Shown here: one piece after another, positions 1 through 9,714 of the stretch
How the letters are laid out: each line of letters starts with the position of its first letter
How positions within the stretch are numbered: position 1 is the stretch's first letter
Origin: Lithodes maja
Taxonomy: Eukaryota; Arthropoda; Malacostraca; Decapoda; Lithodidae
Direction: 5' to 3'
DNA: 64,000 nt
Assembly (NCBI GenBank): GCA_037953745.1
Contig: JBAKBP010003057.1
Coordinates: 97,593-161,592 of the forward strand
Translations under genes and position numbers: made by a program
The notes under the pieces: model-generated
What the model saw: the letters and a program-made list of their open reading frames with translations, nothing else
The model's database searches: none
What the model was told of the DNA's origin: nothing

Positions 1-735
1 AAACATGAGGGACAAGGGGGTCCATAAAAACATGAGGGACAAGGGGGTCCATAACAACATGAGGGACAAGGGGGTCCATAAAAACATGAGGGACAAGGGG
101 GTCCATAAAAACATGAGGGACAAGGGGGTCCATAACAACATGAGGGACAAGGGGGTCCATAAAAACATGAGGGACAAGGGGGTCCATAAAAACATGAGGG
201 ACAAGGGGGTCCATAACAACATGAGGGACAAGGGGGTCCATAAAAACATGAGGGACAAGGGGGTCCATAAAAACATGAGGGACAAGGGGGTCCATAAAAA
301 CATGAGGGACAAGGGGGTCCATAAAAACATGAGGGACAAGGGGGTCCATAAAAACATGAGGGACAAGGGGGTCCATAAAAACATGAGGGACAAGGGGGTC
401 CATAACAACATGAGGGACAAGGGGGTCCATAAAAACATGAGGGACAAGGGGGTCCATAAAAACATGAGGGACAAGGGGGTCCATAACAACATGAGGGACA
501 AGGGGGTCCATAAAAACATGAGGGACAAGGGGGTCCATAAAAACATGAGGGACAAGGGGGTCCATAAAAACATGAGGGACAAGGGGGTCCATAAAAACAT
601 GAGGGACAAGGGGGTCCATAAAAACATGAGGGACAAGGGGGTCCATAACAACATGAGGGACAAGGGGGTCCATAAAAACATGAGGGACAAGGGGGTCCAT
701 AAAAACATGAGGGACAAGGGGGTCCATAAAAAGCG
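1..735 (+). repeat. 27-bp minisatellite, 27 copies
   Basis: Twenty-seven near-identical 27-bp units start with ATGAGGGACAAGGGGGTCC. They differ almost only at one position (ATAAAAAC versus ATAACAAC). Because 27 is divisible by 3, the array reads as an open frame of MRDKGVHKN/MRDKGVHNN repeats. I regard that as an artefact, not a protein. The last unit runs into AAAAAGCGAGTACTATCCCCT, which is the 3' end of the family A MITE found six more times in this window. The array is therefore an internal expansion near the end of such a MITE. It is cut by the window start. Confidence 0.93.
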
Positions 736-755
736 AGTACTATCCCCTAAACATA
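708..755 (+). mobile_element. 3' end of a family A TTAA MITE
   Basis: The sequence CATGAGGGACAAGGGGGTCC followed by AAAAAGCGAGTACT and CCCCTAAA matches the right ends of the MITEs at 9321-9679 and 11943-12321. The rest of this copy has been replaced by, or lies beyond, the 27-bp array. Confidence 0.75.
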
Positions 756-764
756 ATGTTCAGG

Positions 765-945
765 GGAGGTGTGGTGGAGTGGTCTTGCCACTGGCCTGGT
801 AATCCAAAGGTCCCGGGTTCAAATCCCGATGTATCAATGGGAAGATATTATTGGGATGGAATTAGTGCTGTACCTAGTATCAGTGCATTACCACAAGCCC
901 ACCGAAACGTCAATAAAATACCCTCATTGTTCCCTGATTAAATAG
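765..945 (+). mobile_element. tRNA-derived SINE-like sequence
   Basis: TGGTGGAGTGG matches a pol III A box. GGGTTCAAATCCC lies about 40 bp downstream and matches a B box. The loop CTGGTAA would give a GGT (Thr-like) anticodon, but the anticodon stem pairs poorly, so this is a degenerate tRNA-like head and not a functional tRNA gene. About 110 bp of unrelated tail follow. The extent is approximate. Confidence 0.6.
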
Positions 946-1288
946 CAGTGTATGAATATTCCCATATTCAAAATATGCTATAGGGGTGCAATGCCTGGTG
1001 AGTTATCTGCTCAACAGGTGGCGTTGTGTGTGTGTAAGTGTGAGAGTCCGAGTGTAGGGGGTGAGACAGTGAAGCACGGGAACGAGATGGCTTCAGAGAT
1101 GGGGTCGTTTCGGGCCATGAGTGAGCACCGTGCCTCATGTGAAGGCAAGATGGCAGGTGCTCGTTGTACTCTACGTGCTTCACATGTCTCACTCCCTAGA
1201 CTGGAACAAGACCTCACAGGTTTCACTGTTCATTGTAAAGCGGTGAATGTTAAGGCTCTCAGCCTATGCCCGAGAGGAAGTAAGTTGG

Positions 1289-1290
<2 letters not shown>

Positions 1291-1327
<37 letters not shown>
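1291..1327 (+). repeat. poly(A) tract
   Basis: A run of about 37 A residues. It may be the tail of an old retroposed copy of the sequence upstream (950-1290), in which I recognise no gene. Confidence 0.8.
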
Positions 1328-1328
<1 letters not shown>

Positions 1329-1395
1329 AGTATGTCAAAGCATAATAAGACTAACACAAGGTGAAGAGGAAACAAACTAACACAAAAGTTGGTTA

Positions 1396-1510
1396 GTTAA
1401 AATAGAACTTCAGAGGCTATCAACACTATTGGATTATTAAGCCAGCACACTATAAGTCAAGAATAATGTCAGGACTGGAGCCCCTTTTCGAGAACCCCAG
1501 TCCCTTCAAC
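1396..1510 (+). repeat. Dispersed ~115-bp repeat, copy 1
   Basis: A second copy with about 85-90% identity by eye lies at 4416-4530. Both contain ATTGGATTATTAAGCCAGCA and then AGCCCCTTTTCG. Each copy lies near a family A MITE. No coding capacity is visible. Confidence 0.75.
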
Positions 1511-1604
1511 ACAAAAAAGGCAACTCTGAATTTTATGGATAAATGCAAGGAGAGAAAGGACGAGAAAGCTGACCAAACTGAGCAACATTCTTAACTAACC
1601 ACAT

Positions 1605-1968
1605 TTAAGGGGGTAGTATTCGCTTTCTCTGGACCCCCTTCTCCCTCGTGTTTAGTATATTAGTTTTTGAGGCGTTCGTTCCGTTAGTTCGGCGATTTTG
1701 AGACCTTTCGCCTCATTTTTTGGTCAATATTAAGACTTTTCATGCTCTTTAGGTGTCATTTTTTTTCCTGGCGAGCAAAAGCGAGCCTCTAATTTTAGAA
1801 GGAATCGGCCTTCGGCCGGGAAATTTTTCTACCGTAATATTTTCACATTTATCTTGAAAGGGGGTCTAGGGGGTGTTTTTCTAAGCTTGATGGAGGTCTA
1901 GCGAGGAAACTCAACAAATATATTAATAACTAAATATATAGACCAAAAACCAAGCACTACCCCCTTAC
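1605..1968 (-). mobile_element. Family A TTAA MITE
   Basis: Reverse-orientation copy. It starts TTAAGGGGGTAGT and ends CTACCCCCTTAC. Inside are the family landmarks: a CGGCCTTCGGCCGGG hairpin, a CCTGGCGAGC...GCGAGCC block and TTAGGTGTCA. The right TTAA has become TTAC and abuts the GC-rich retroelement at 1975. Confidence 0.8.
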
Positions 1969-1971
1969 CCT

Positions 1972-2216
1972 CTTTTCCCTTGCCCCTCAACTTTCTCTTC
2001 ATAATTGCTGAGGGGCACAGGGCCCTGGGTGGGGCTGTGGTTTCCTGGGCGTTTCCGCACCCTCCTCAGCTCCCCGCCATGGAGTGGCTTCGGTCACCCA
2101 GGCTTTATTGTGGTCGGCGGGGAGGGTTCTGTGGGGGCACTCGGTTATGGCCTTGGAATTGCTCGGGGTCTTGGGGCTGTTCGGCCAGGCAGCTTGGGGA
2201 ACAACAACAACAACAA
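1972..2216 (+). mobile_element. GC-rich short retroelement with (CAA)n tail, 5'-truncated
   Basis: The ~240-bp GC-rich sequence from GCCCCTCAACTTTCTC to CAGCTTGGGGAACAACAAC is closely matched, inverted, at 23095-23413. The (CAA)n tail marks its 3' end. The 23-kb copy extends about 75 bp further 5' and has a target duplication, so this is a SINE-like or LINE-3'-end element. The two overlapping ORFs seen here are translations of the repeat. Confidence 0.75.
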
Positions 2217-3826
2217 CCCCTTCCGTACCGATGACATACTTTTAACTTTATTCTGCCTACTATTAGACACTTTTAGTCAGTTAAAGAAGGGCCTACAGCA
2301 ATAAAGAGGCTTAATCGATCTATCTCGCTTAACAGTTTGTACTACCACAGATCCTTCGTAAGCTGCACAAAATCATCGATCTATCTCGTTTAACACTTTG
2401 TACTACCACAGATCCTTCGTAAGCTGCACAAAATAATCGATCTATCTCGCTTAACACTTTGTACTACCACAGATCCTTCGTAAGCTGCACAAAATAATCG
2501 ATCTATCTCGCTTAACACTTTGTACTACCACAGATCCTTCGTAAGCTGCACAAAATAATCGATCTATCTCGCTTAACACTTTGTACTACCACAGATCCTT
2601 CGTAAGCTGCACAAAATAATCGATCTATCTCGCTTAACACTTTGTACTACCACAGATCCTTCGTAAGCTGCACAAAATAATCTATCTATCTCGCTTAACA
2701 CTTTGTACTACCACAGATCCTTCGTAAGCTGCACAAAATAACCGATCTATCTCGCTTAACACTTTGTACTACCACAGATCCTTCGTAAGCTGCACAAAAT
2801 AATCGATCTATCTCGCTTAACACTTTGTACTACCACAGATCCTTCGTAAGCTGCACAAAATAATCGATCTATCTCGCTTAACACTTTGTACTACCACAGA
2901 TCCTTCGTAAGCTGCACAAAATAATCGATCCATCTCGCTTAACACTTTGTACTACCACAGATCCTTCGTAAGCTGCACAAAATCATCGATCTATCTCGCT
3001 TAACACATTGTACTCCCACAGATCCTTCGTAAGCTGCACAAAATCATCGATCTATCTCGCTTAACACTTTGTACTACCACAGATCCATCGTAAGCTGCAC
3101 AAAATCATCGATCTATCTCGCTTAACACTTTGTACTACCACAGATCCTTCGTAAGCTGCACAAAATCATCGATCTATCTCGCTTAACACTTTGTACTACC
3201 ACAGATCCTTCGTAAGCTGCACAAAATCATCTATCTATCTCGGTTAACAGTTTGTACTACCACAGATCCTTCGTAAGCTGCACAAAATAATCGATCTATC
3301 TCGCTTAACACTTTGTACTACCACAGATCCTTCGTATGCTGCACAAAATAATCGATCTATCTCGCTTAACACTTTGTACTACCACAGATCCTTCGTAAGC
3401 TGCACAAAATCATCGATCTATCTCGCTTAACACTTTGTACTACCACAGATCCTTTGTAAGCTGCACTAAATAATCGATCTATCTCGCTTAACACTTTGTA
3501 CTACCACAGATCCTTCATAAGCTGCACAAAATCATCGATCTATCTCGCTTAACACTTTGTACTACCACAGATCCTTCGTAAGCTGCACAAAATAATCGAT
3601 CTATCTCGCTTAACACTTTGTACTACCACAGATCCTTCGTAAGCTGCACAAAATAATCGATCTATCTCGTTTAACACTTTGTACTACCACAGATCCTTCG
3701 TAAGCTGCACAAAATAATCGATCTATCTCGCTTAACACTTTGTACTACCACAGATCCTTCGTAAGCTGCACAAAATCAGTAGCAAGAATAAAATGTAAAA
3801 CACGTCGATGGTACAGAAGGGGTAAA
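2217..3826 (+). mobile_element. Family B MITE swollen by an internal minisatellite
   Basis: The left end CCCCTTCCGTACCGATG and the reverse complement of the right end, CCCCTTCTGTACCATCG, are inverted repeats. They continue into TTTATTCTGCCTACTATT-like sequence on both sides. Compared with the 215-bp family B copy at 8843-9057, the ends are the same, but the middle has grown into about 24 copies of a 61-bp unit. Confidence 0.8.
2314..3776 (+). repeat. 61-bp minisatellite, ~24 copies
   Basis: The unit includes ATCGATCTATCTCGCTTAAC, TTTGTACTACCACAG and ATCCTTCGTAAGCTGCAC. The period is exactly 61 bp: ATCGAT occurs at 2375, 2436 and so on. Copies differ by scattered single bases. The single-copy version of this motif is in the middle of the MITE at 8843-9057 (CTACCACTGATCCTTCC), which identifies the source. 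No unique spacers are present, so it is not a CRISPR array. Confidence 0.95.
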
Positions 3827-3967
3827 TAATACAGATCAGTTGATTCGTAGATGATTCAATTTCGTGGATGATTCGTGGGTCCCTCGGGTAGGTCGGAGCT
3901 GGTGTGTGTGGAGGGACTCGGCTGTGCTCTTGAGGGTAACCTCGGCACAAGTGAACAGAAGAGTTAG

Positions 3968-4338
3968 TTAAAGAGGTAGTACTTGTTGTTGTTGCGCTAT
4001 ATATTGATCTATTTATATATGTTTGAGCTTCCTAGCTAGACCTCCATCAAGCTTAAAACAAACACCCCCTAGACACCCTTTCTGGATAAATTTGTAAATT
4101 TTTCGGTAGAAAAATGTCCCGGCCGAAGGCCAGGACATTTAAAAAATACAGACTTGCTATCGCTAGCCAGGAAAAAATCGACACCTAAATGACACGAAAG
4201 GTCTTAATATTGACAAGTAAATGAGGTGAAAGGTATAAAAATCGCCTAACTAATGGAACGAACGTCTTAAAATACCAAATTTACTATGGTAAACATGAGG
4301 GAGAAAGGGATCCAGAAAAAGTGACTACCTCCCCCATA
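3968..4338 (+). mobile_element. Family A TTAA MITE
   Basis: It begins TTAAAGAGGTAGT and ends GACTACCTCCCCC. It contains the diagnostic blocks CGGTAGAAAAATGTCCCGGC, CGAAGGCC, CTATCGCTAGCCAGG and ACATGAGGGAGAAAGGGATC. That last block is the ancestral single-copy form of the 27-bp unit amplified at 1-735. The right TTAA is mutated. Confidence 0.8.
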
Positions 4339-4415
4339 AAAAAGGACCTCAGAGGCACACTGTTAGCCAAGAATACCTATTCGAGAACCTCTGCCCCTCT
4401 AAAAGAATGGATTTA

Positions 4416-4530
4416 GTTAGGTAAAATAGGACTTCACAGGCTTTCAACCCTATTGGATTATTAAGCCAGCACACTGTAAGTCAAGAATAACGTCAGGATT
4501 GTAGCCCCTTTTCGGGACCTCCAGTCCCTT
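4416..4530 (+). repeat. Dispersed ~115-bp repeat, copy 2
   Basis: Matches 1396-1510 over its length, including ATTGGATTATTAAGCCAGCA. It is followed at about 4545-4565 by a short (AATC)n microsatellite. Confidence 0.75.
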
Positions 4531-5418
4531 GTAGAACAAGATGCACTCAATCAATCAATCAATCGGCTTTATTTCATAATTTTTTTACAAAAATTACATA
4601 TAGGCCTATGTACTGTACATTGACACATTGACACAGAGGCTTATTAAGAAGCTTGCAGAAATATATAACTCCGAGATATATGTAAATTAAGGTAATACTT
4701 GACATTTAACCCGGCAAGCGCGATAGGCCTCACGGAAGGCTTCCTATAGGGAACGCGATAGGCCTCACGGAAGCAAGACCATAAAAAAAGCTTAACAAAA
4801 AAAAAAAAGGGCCTATCAAAACAAAAGAATTTGTCTCTAGGTGAGATAATTCCCCTCCAGTACTCATCCATGTAAATCTCACCCACCCCCCTCCCCTCCT
4901 TCCCCACCTTATTCCCCCCTCCCTCCCCTCCTCAATTATCACCTATTTTCCCTCTTATTATCATCATTTATCGGTTATTTTTCTCTCCCGCGATAATGTA
5001 GCACAAGTGGGTTGCAGAAAAGATCGATATGTAACACCCAGACACCAGCCCACACCGCCCCGCTCGTCTCAGTTACCTCACAGACAGCGAGAGAGGAGGG
5101 TTGACTGTAGCTCTCTCTCGCCTGACATTACGACCGGGTGGCCAATATCTTCGTTTTTCACCACCCAAATGCTTTTCCCACTTATTTTAGCACTCTTGAA
5201 GGTTCATATAATACATCATATATGTAAAATAAAAGCATACTGAAAACAAATAATGGTCTATATTGTAAATATAACGAATTCTGTCAGAATTCAAGGCTAG
5301 AAATACACAAATAACTACCCTAGCCCCTAGGTCTATTTAGCGCTTACCGGGTTGTAGGTTACCGTGTATCACTGAAAATATCATAATAGAGTATTGTAGT
5401 ATATGAAATCCTTTAAAA
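4531..5418. other. No gene recognised
   Basis: A 19-bp string, GCGATAGGCCTCACGGAAG, occurs twice about 45 bp apart near 4718 and 4756. A C-rich pyrimidine run lies at 4865-4935. The short ORFs here have no recognisable domains. Confidence 0.6.
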
Positions 5419-5454
5419 AGTTGTTGTTGTATCATAAAAGTAATGAAAGAGTTG

Positions 5455-5935
5455 TCAAAAAACAAAACAATATACTGTATATAACAAAACAATATACTGT
5501 ATATAACAAAACAATATACTGTATATAACAAAACAATATACTGTATATAACAAAACAATATACTGTATATAACAAAACAATATACTGTATATAACAAAAC
5601 AATATACTGTATATAACAAAACAATATACTGTATATAACAAAACAATATACTGTATATAACAAAACAATATACTGTATATAACAAAACAATATACTGTAT
5701 ATAACAAAACAATATACTGTATATAACAAAACAATATACTGTATATAACAAAAGTTGTTGTTGTATCATAAAAGTAATGAAAGAGTTGTCAAAAAACAAA
5801 ACAATATACTGTATATAACAAAACAATATACTGTATATAACAAAACAATATACTGTATATAACAAAACAATATACTGTATATAACAAAACAATATACTGT
5901 ATATAACAAAACAATATACTGTATATAACAACATA
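5455..5935 (+). repeat. 22-bp minisatellite in two blocks
   Basis: The unit AACAAAACAATATACTGTAT plus AT repeats with a 22-bp period at 5461-5752 and again at 5797-5932. The two blocks are separated by a ~45-bp segment (5753-5797, AAGTTGTTGTTGTATC...) that repeats the left flank at 5418-5460. The array was therefore duplicated together with its flank. The ORFs on the minus strand (YIQYIVL/LYTVYCF) are the three-frame reading of the repeat, not proteins. Confidence 0.92.
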
Positions 5936-6065
5936 AAAAAGGAAGTAATTTAAAAAAAATAATGTAGTAAAATTAAATGTATAAACATCAATTACACTGT
6001 AGGGTAAAATTATCATATGCATGAATAATAAATTGGTAAACGAATAAATTAATAATATACTGTTT

Positions 6066-6383
6066 GTTGTAATATTATTTTTATTAATCTCACCACCACA
6101 CCCCCAATGAAATTAATTAAAGTATATATGATCCACCGGGATTCGAACCCGGGTTATCACACACATATTTTTGCCACCTTAACCATTACACCACCAGGAC
6201 GGTTAAAGGTTTATGCACACGCCTACGACTTATTATCCATTCTCGAATACTGGATATTAATCTAATCATGTTCATACTCCCAACCGCACTATGGTAGCCT
6301 ACTGTTTAAGTGAGAGGAAAGAATATTCATGGGGCACAGATCATATAGACCGGCCTCTCGAAGAAATATCCCTAAACCTACTA
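6066..6383 (-). mobile_element. tRNA-related SINE (same family as 37.4 kb)
   Basis: On the minus strand a tRNA-like block (6130-6202) has A box TGGTGTAATGG and B box GGGTTCGAATCCC. Above it (6203-6380) lies a ~170-bp block also present at 37489-37680 (…GCCTACGA.TTATTAT…, CTCTCGA.). The left part, 6066-6160, is repeated directly at 6384-6484. The placement of the tRNA-like promoter in the middle of the element is unusual. Confidence 0.7.
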
Positions 6384-6484
6384 ATAATATTATTTTTATT
6401 AATCTCACCACCACACCCCCAATGAAATTAATTAAAGTATATATGATCCACCGGGATTCGAACCCGGGTTATCACACACATATA
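6384..6484 (-). repeat. ~97-bp direct repeat of the SINE's left part
   Basis: From AATATTATTTTTATTAATCT through the B-box half of the tRNA-like block (GGATTCGAACCCGGG) to ACACACATAT, it matches 6066-6160 almost exactly. After it the sequence becomes simple A/T-rich DNA (6485-6600). Confidence 0.85.
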
Positions 6485-6802
6485 ATTAAATTAAATAAGA
6501 ATAAATAATTAAATTATTTATTTATTAATAATTATTAATTTAAAATTTATTTATAAATAAATTATTTATTATTAAATAATTAAATAAGAATGACATAAAT
6601 TATATAATAAAATAAGTCTTTAAAGGTATAGTAGTGTGCAACATTAATACAAAAGGATACCTTAAATATATACTGGTTCTTGTAAAGGAATTGTAAGAAA
6701 TTATATTAAAAGCAAGTCGTTAAAACAAAATAAGGTGTCATAGTATGGTAATTTATAAGAAGCTAAACATTATAATAGATTATAATATATACATGTAAAT
6801 AA

Positions 6803-7064
6803 CATTGTAGGCCACAACGATCATACTAATGTATTAAAACCACTTTTAGAGCAAAAGCAGTACCGTACACTGTATTAACAAGATACTGAATAAAACCTAA
6901 AGTTATGAACATAATAGTGAAGCAGTATCTTTAACAACATTGTAGGCGACAATGATCATACTACTGTATTGTATTAAAACCACTTTTACAGCAAAAACAT
7001 TAAACATATACTATATAAAAAACTAAAGTTATGAACATAATAGTGAAGCAGTATCTTTAATACA
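6803..7064 (+). repeat. ~130-bp tandem duplication
   Basis: Two adjacent copies (about 6803-6933 and 6934-7064) share ACATTGTAGGC.ACAA.GATCA, AAAACCACTTTTA.AGCAAAA and TAAAGTTATGAACATAATAG. No coding content. Confidence 0.8.
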
Positions 7065-7135
7065 GAATGATATTGATAGTTAAAATTTTGAATTTCAAAA
7101 TCATAAGTAAAAAAAGTAAAAAGTAGCCATCAAAA

Positions 7136-7402
7136 TGTGAAAAAAACAAATCCACATACAGTATGCCATAAAATGTGAAGAAAACAAATCCACATACAGT
7201 ATGCCATAAAATGTGAAGAAAACAAATCCACATACAGTATGCCATAAAATGTGAAGAAAACAAATCCACATACAGTATGCCATAACATATCCACATACAG
7301 TATGCCATAAAATGTGAAGAAAACATATCCACATACAGTATGCCATAACATATCCACATACAGTATGCCATAACATATCCACATACAGTATGCCATAACA
7401 TA
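7136..7402 (+). repeat. Short-period tandem array with CATACAGTATG core
   Basis: About ten copies of CCACATACAGTATGCCATAA are separated by either AATGTGAAGAAAACAAAT or by CATAT only, so two unit lengths are mixed. The core CATACAGTATG is a near-perfect palindrome. Overlapping minus-strand ORFs (AYCMWIC repeats) are artefacts of the array. Confidence 0.9.
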
Positions 7403-7487
7403 TACTAAAAATACAATAAAAAAATAAAAAAATATTGCTTGAAGAAATATAAAATATAGGTCAATATATGCATAACATTTGATGCTA

Positions 7488-8650
7488 TTACAAATAATTA
7501 GTAGCAATAAAAAAACAGCGTCCCCGCCTATCCTCATGCCTCTGGACCCAAGCAACACGGGAAGCCAACACATCAAAATCTAATTTTTCTATATTGACAC
7601 TGTACTCACTTTTGAATAAGGTCTTTACTCTCTTCATGAAAAGTCCATTCTTAAACCATTGAATGTTGTACCTCATAATAGGATCCCTGAGCAATCCAAT
7701 TATCTTATAAAATCTAGCCTGAATCAGTGCTGTTAGATGTTTCAATATAAGTTGATTGCACCTTTCGGCAGTGATATGTGTACTCACATACGCTTTAAGG
7801 AATTATTATATGCTACTTCAAATGTTTAAACAATGCTCGATTTAAATGATGCCTCATTGCTCCACAGTGAAAGACCGTAATCAGAACAGCAGTAAGAATT
7901 AAATCAAAACATAAAAGTATTAGTATTCACACATTTAAAATTCCTTAAAACACTATTAAAAGATGCATAAAAACTATTGAGTCTGCCCTCAACATCTTTG
8001 GAATCTTTAAAATAAAATAAAATATGATGACCAAGGTACTTATGATTCTTAACAATTTCCAATTCATCATGATTAAATGTAAAATGTTATCAAGTGGTTG
8101 AGAGTTAGTTTGGTTAAATACCATACACTTCGATTTGTCTCTATTAATGACTAACCCATGATCATGTATAGCAGTACATAGGTTTGTATATAAAATGTCC
8201 ATGTCCTTCACTGAGCCAGCCAGAAGCACCAAATCATCTGCATAAGCAACAATGTTTAATCTATCAATACCAAAAGTACAACCAATATCAAGTTTTGAAA
8301 TCTCATCAATTATAGCATCAATATAAAAATTAAATAAACATGGAGACAAAACGCCTCCCTGTCAAACACCACTCTCAATATAATGGTATTCACTGAAGGT
8401 GTCCTGCCACCTAATACAGGCTTTTTGGTTTCTTAGATAGTGCATCAAGATGAATGTCAACTGGAAGACTTGTAGATAGCAGCTTATTTCCCAATTATAT
8501 GTGATCAATTTTATCAAAGGCTTTGCTCAGATCAACAAAAGTCGCGAAACTTTTTTTCACTGGAGCTTTACTTAGTGTATGTACTGTAGTTTTCGAAGCA
8601 CGAATTTTGTGTAAAGTTTTACTAATACATGACAGTCAGTGAAGCATTTG
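7488..8650 (-). pseudogene. Decayed non-LTR reverse transcriptase
   Basis: On the minus strand, about 8520-8350 encodes AFDKIDHI-like and QGG-VLSP-like remnants of RT motifs with stops. An open stretch at 8349-7945 then reads MSPCLFNFYIDAI and VAYADDLVLLAG (the YADD catalytic motif at about 8229-8249), followed by DKSKCMVFN. A further open stretch at 7787-7488 may be the C-terminal part; I do not recognise it with certainty. This is RNA-templated DNA synthesis machinery of a LINE, with no endonuclease seen. At least three frame breaks make it non-functional. The clade is not resolved by eye; the sequence is not close to the CR1 or RTE copies elsewhere in the window. Confidence 0.75.
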
Positions 8651-8842
8651 TGGAAACCGTTGGCAAATACTGTATCTCTAAGGAAATATTAGGACCAAAC
8701 ATGGAAGTTTCATAGACGACAACAATGGTTGGAGTAAAGCAAGAGAGTAGAGTATGCTGATAAATAATAAGTAAAGTAAGAGATAAAATATGTTTGGGCT
8801 CAACCAAGATGCGCCATTGTTTACCAATATACTGATATTATA

Positions 8843-9057
8843 TTAACCCGTTGAGTACCAACAACGTGTGCTATAATTTACTCTGGCTATATTAAGACGA
8901 TTATATTCAGCTTAGGAAGGACCTCTAGCAATAATAAGGCTTCAAACTATCTCAACCCACCCTTTTAACTACCACTGATCCTTCCTAAGCAGCATACTAT
9001 CGTCTGAATAGAGCTAGAATAAAATATAATACACCTCGCTGGTACTTAAAGGGTTAA
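8843..9057 (+). mobile_element. Family B MITE, 215 bp
   Basis: The ends are TTAACCCGTTGAGTACCA and, reverse-complemented, TTAACCCTTTAAGTACCA, matching at 16 of 18 positions. The repeats continue inward into TATTTTATTCTAGCT-like sequence. Both ends carry TTAA followed by CCC, the arrangement known for piggyBac-type elements. This copy holds the single-copy form of the 61-bp unit amplified at 2314-3776. Confidence 0.82.
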
Positions 9058-9320
9058 GATACTGAATATGTCACAAAGAAAATATAACAAAACCACGTAT
9101 GCCAAAATACTAGGAAAACATTTAACAAGATAAATGTTAAAATTTATCTACTACGCTAATTGTATGCTTACCAGACAAAAATATCATTCCAATACCTCTG
9201 ACATTCAAACACCTAATTGAATAGCGAAAATCATCCTAATCTCTGTTTTTTAAGATCAATATAAAATATCATACAAATCCTGCTACAGCTCAACAAGAGG
9301 CAAACCTAATTTTCGCCCGG

Positions 9321-9679
9321 TTAAGGGCTTGATTATCGGGCTATGTATTTATTAATTTGTTTATTTTTCAGTTTCCTCGCTAAACCTCCATCAAGCTTAA
9401 AATAGCACCCCGTAGACCCCCTTTCAAGATAAATGGGTACATTTTTTCGGTAGATGTCCCGGCCGAAGGCCGGTTCTTTCTAAAATTACAGGCTCACTGT
9501 CGCTCTCCAGGATACAATCGCCACCTAAATGGTACGGAAGGTCTAAATTTTAACAAAGCAATAGGGTGAAAGGTCTTAATATCGACAAACTAATAAAACG
9601 AACGTCTTAAAATCTCATAACTAATATGCTAATCATGAGGGAGAAGGAGGTCCAGAAAAAGCGACTACCTACCCCTTAA
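9321..9679 (+). mobile_element. Family A TTAA MITE, 359 bp
   Basis: TTAA at both ends (9321-9324 and 9676-9679). It carries CGGTAGATGTCCCGGCCGAA, CACTGTCGCTCTCCAGG and, near the right end, ATCATGAGGGAGAAGGAGGT, the ancestor of the 27-bp minisatellite unit. No coding capacity. Confidence 0.85.
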
Positions 9680-9714
9680 TATAAACAGTAGTCTAGTGAC
9701 ATAATAATTACCTA

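Noticed and set aside
5..802. 265-codon ORF of MRDKGVH repeats
   Set aside because: It is the translation of a 27-bp minisatellite whose length is a multiple of three, and it is continuous with noncoding MITE sequence.
1980..2304. Two ORFs containing NNNNN or QQQQQ
   Set aside because: Translations of the GC-rich retroelement and its (CAA)n tail; the same element lies inverted at 23 kb with target duplications.
2314..3776. CRISPR array
   Set aside because: Direct tandem units with no unique spacers, in a eukaryotic MITE.
5337..6022. Several overlapping YIQYIVL/LYTVYCF ORFs on the minus strand
   Set aside because: All three frames of the same 22-bp repeat are open; there is no codon bias or domain.
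7057..7576. Overlapping AYCMWIC-repeat ORFs on the minus strand
   Set aside because: Translation of the CATACAGTATG array; open in several frames at once.
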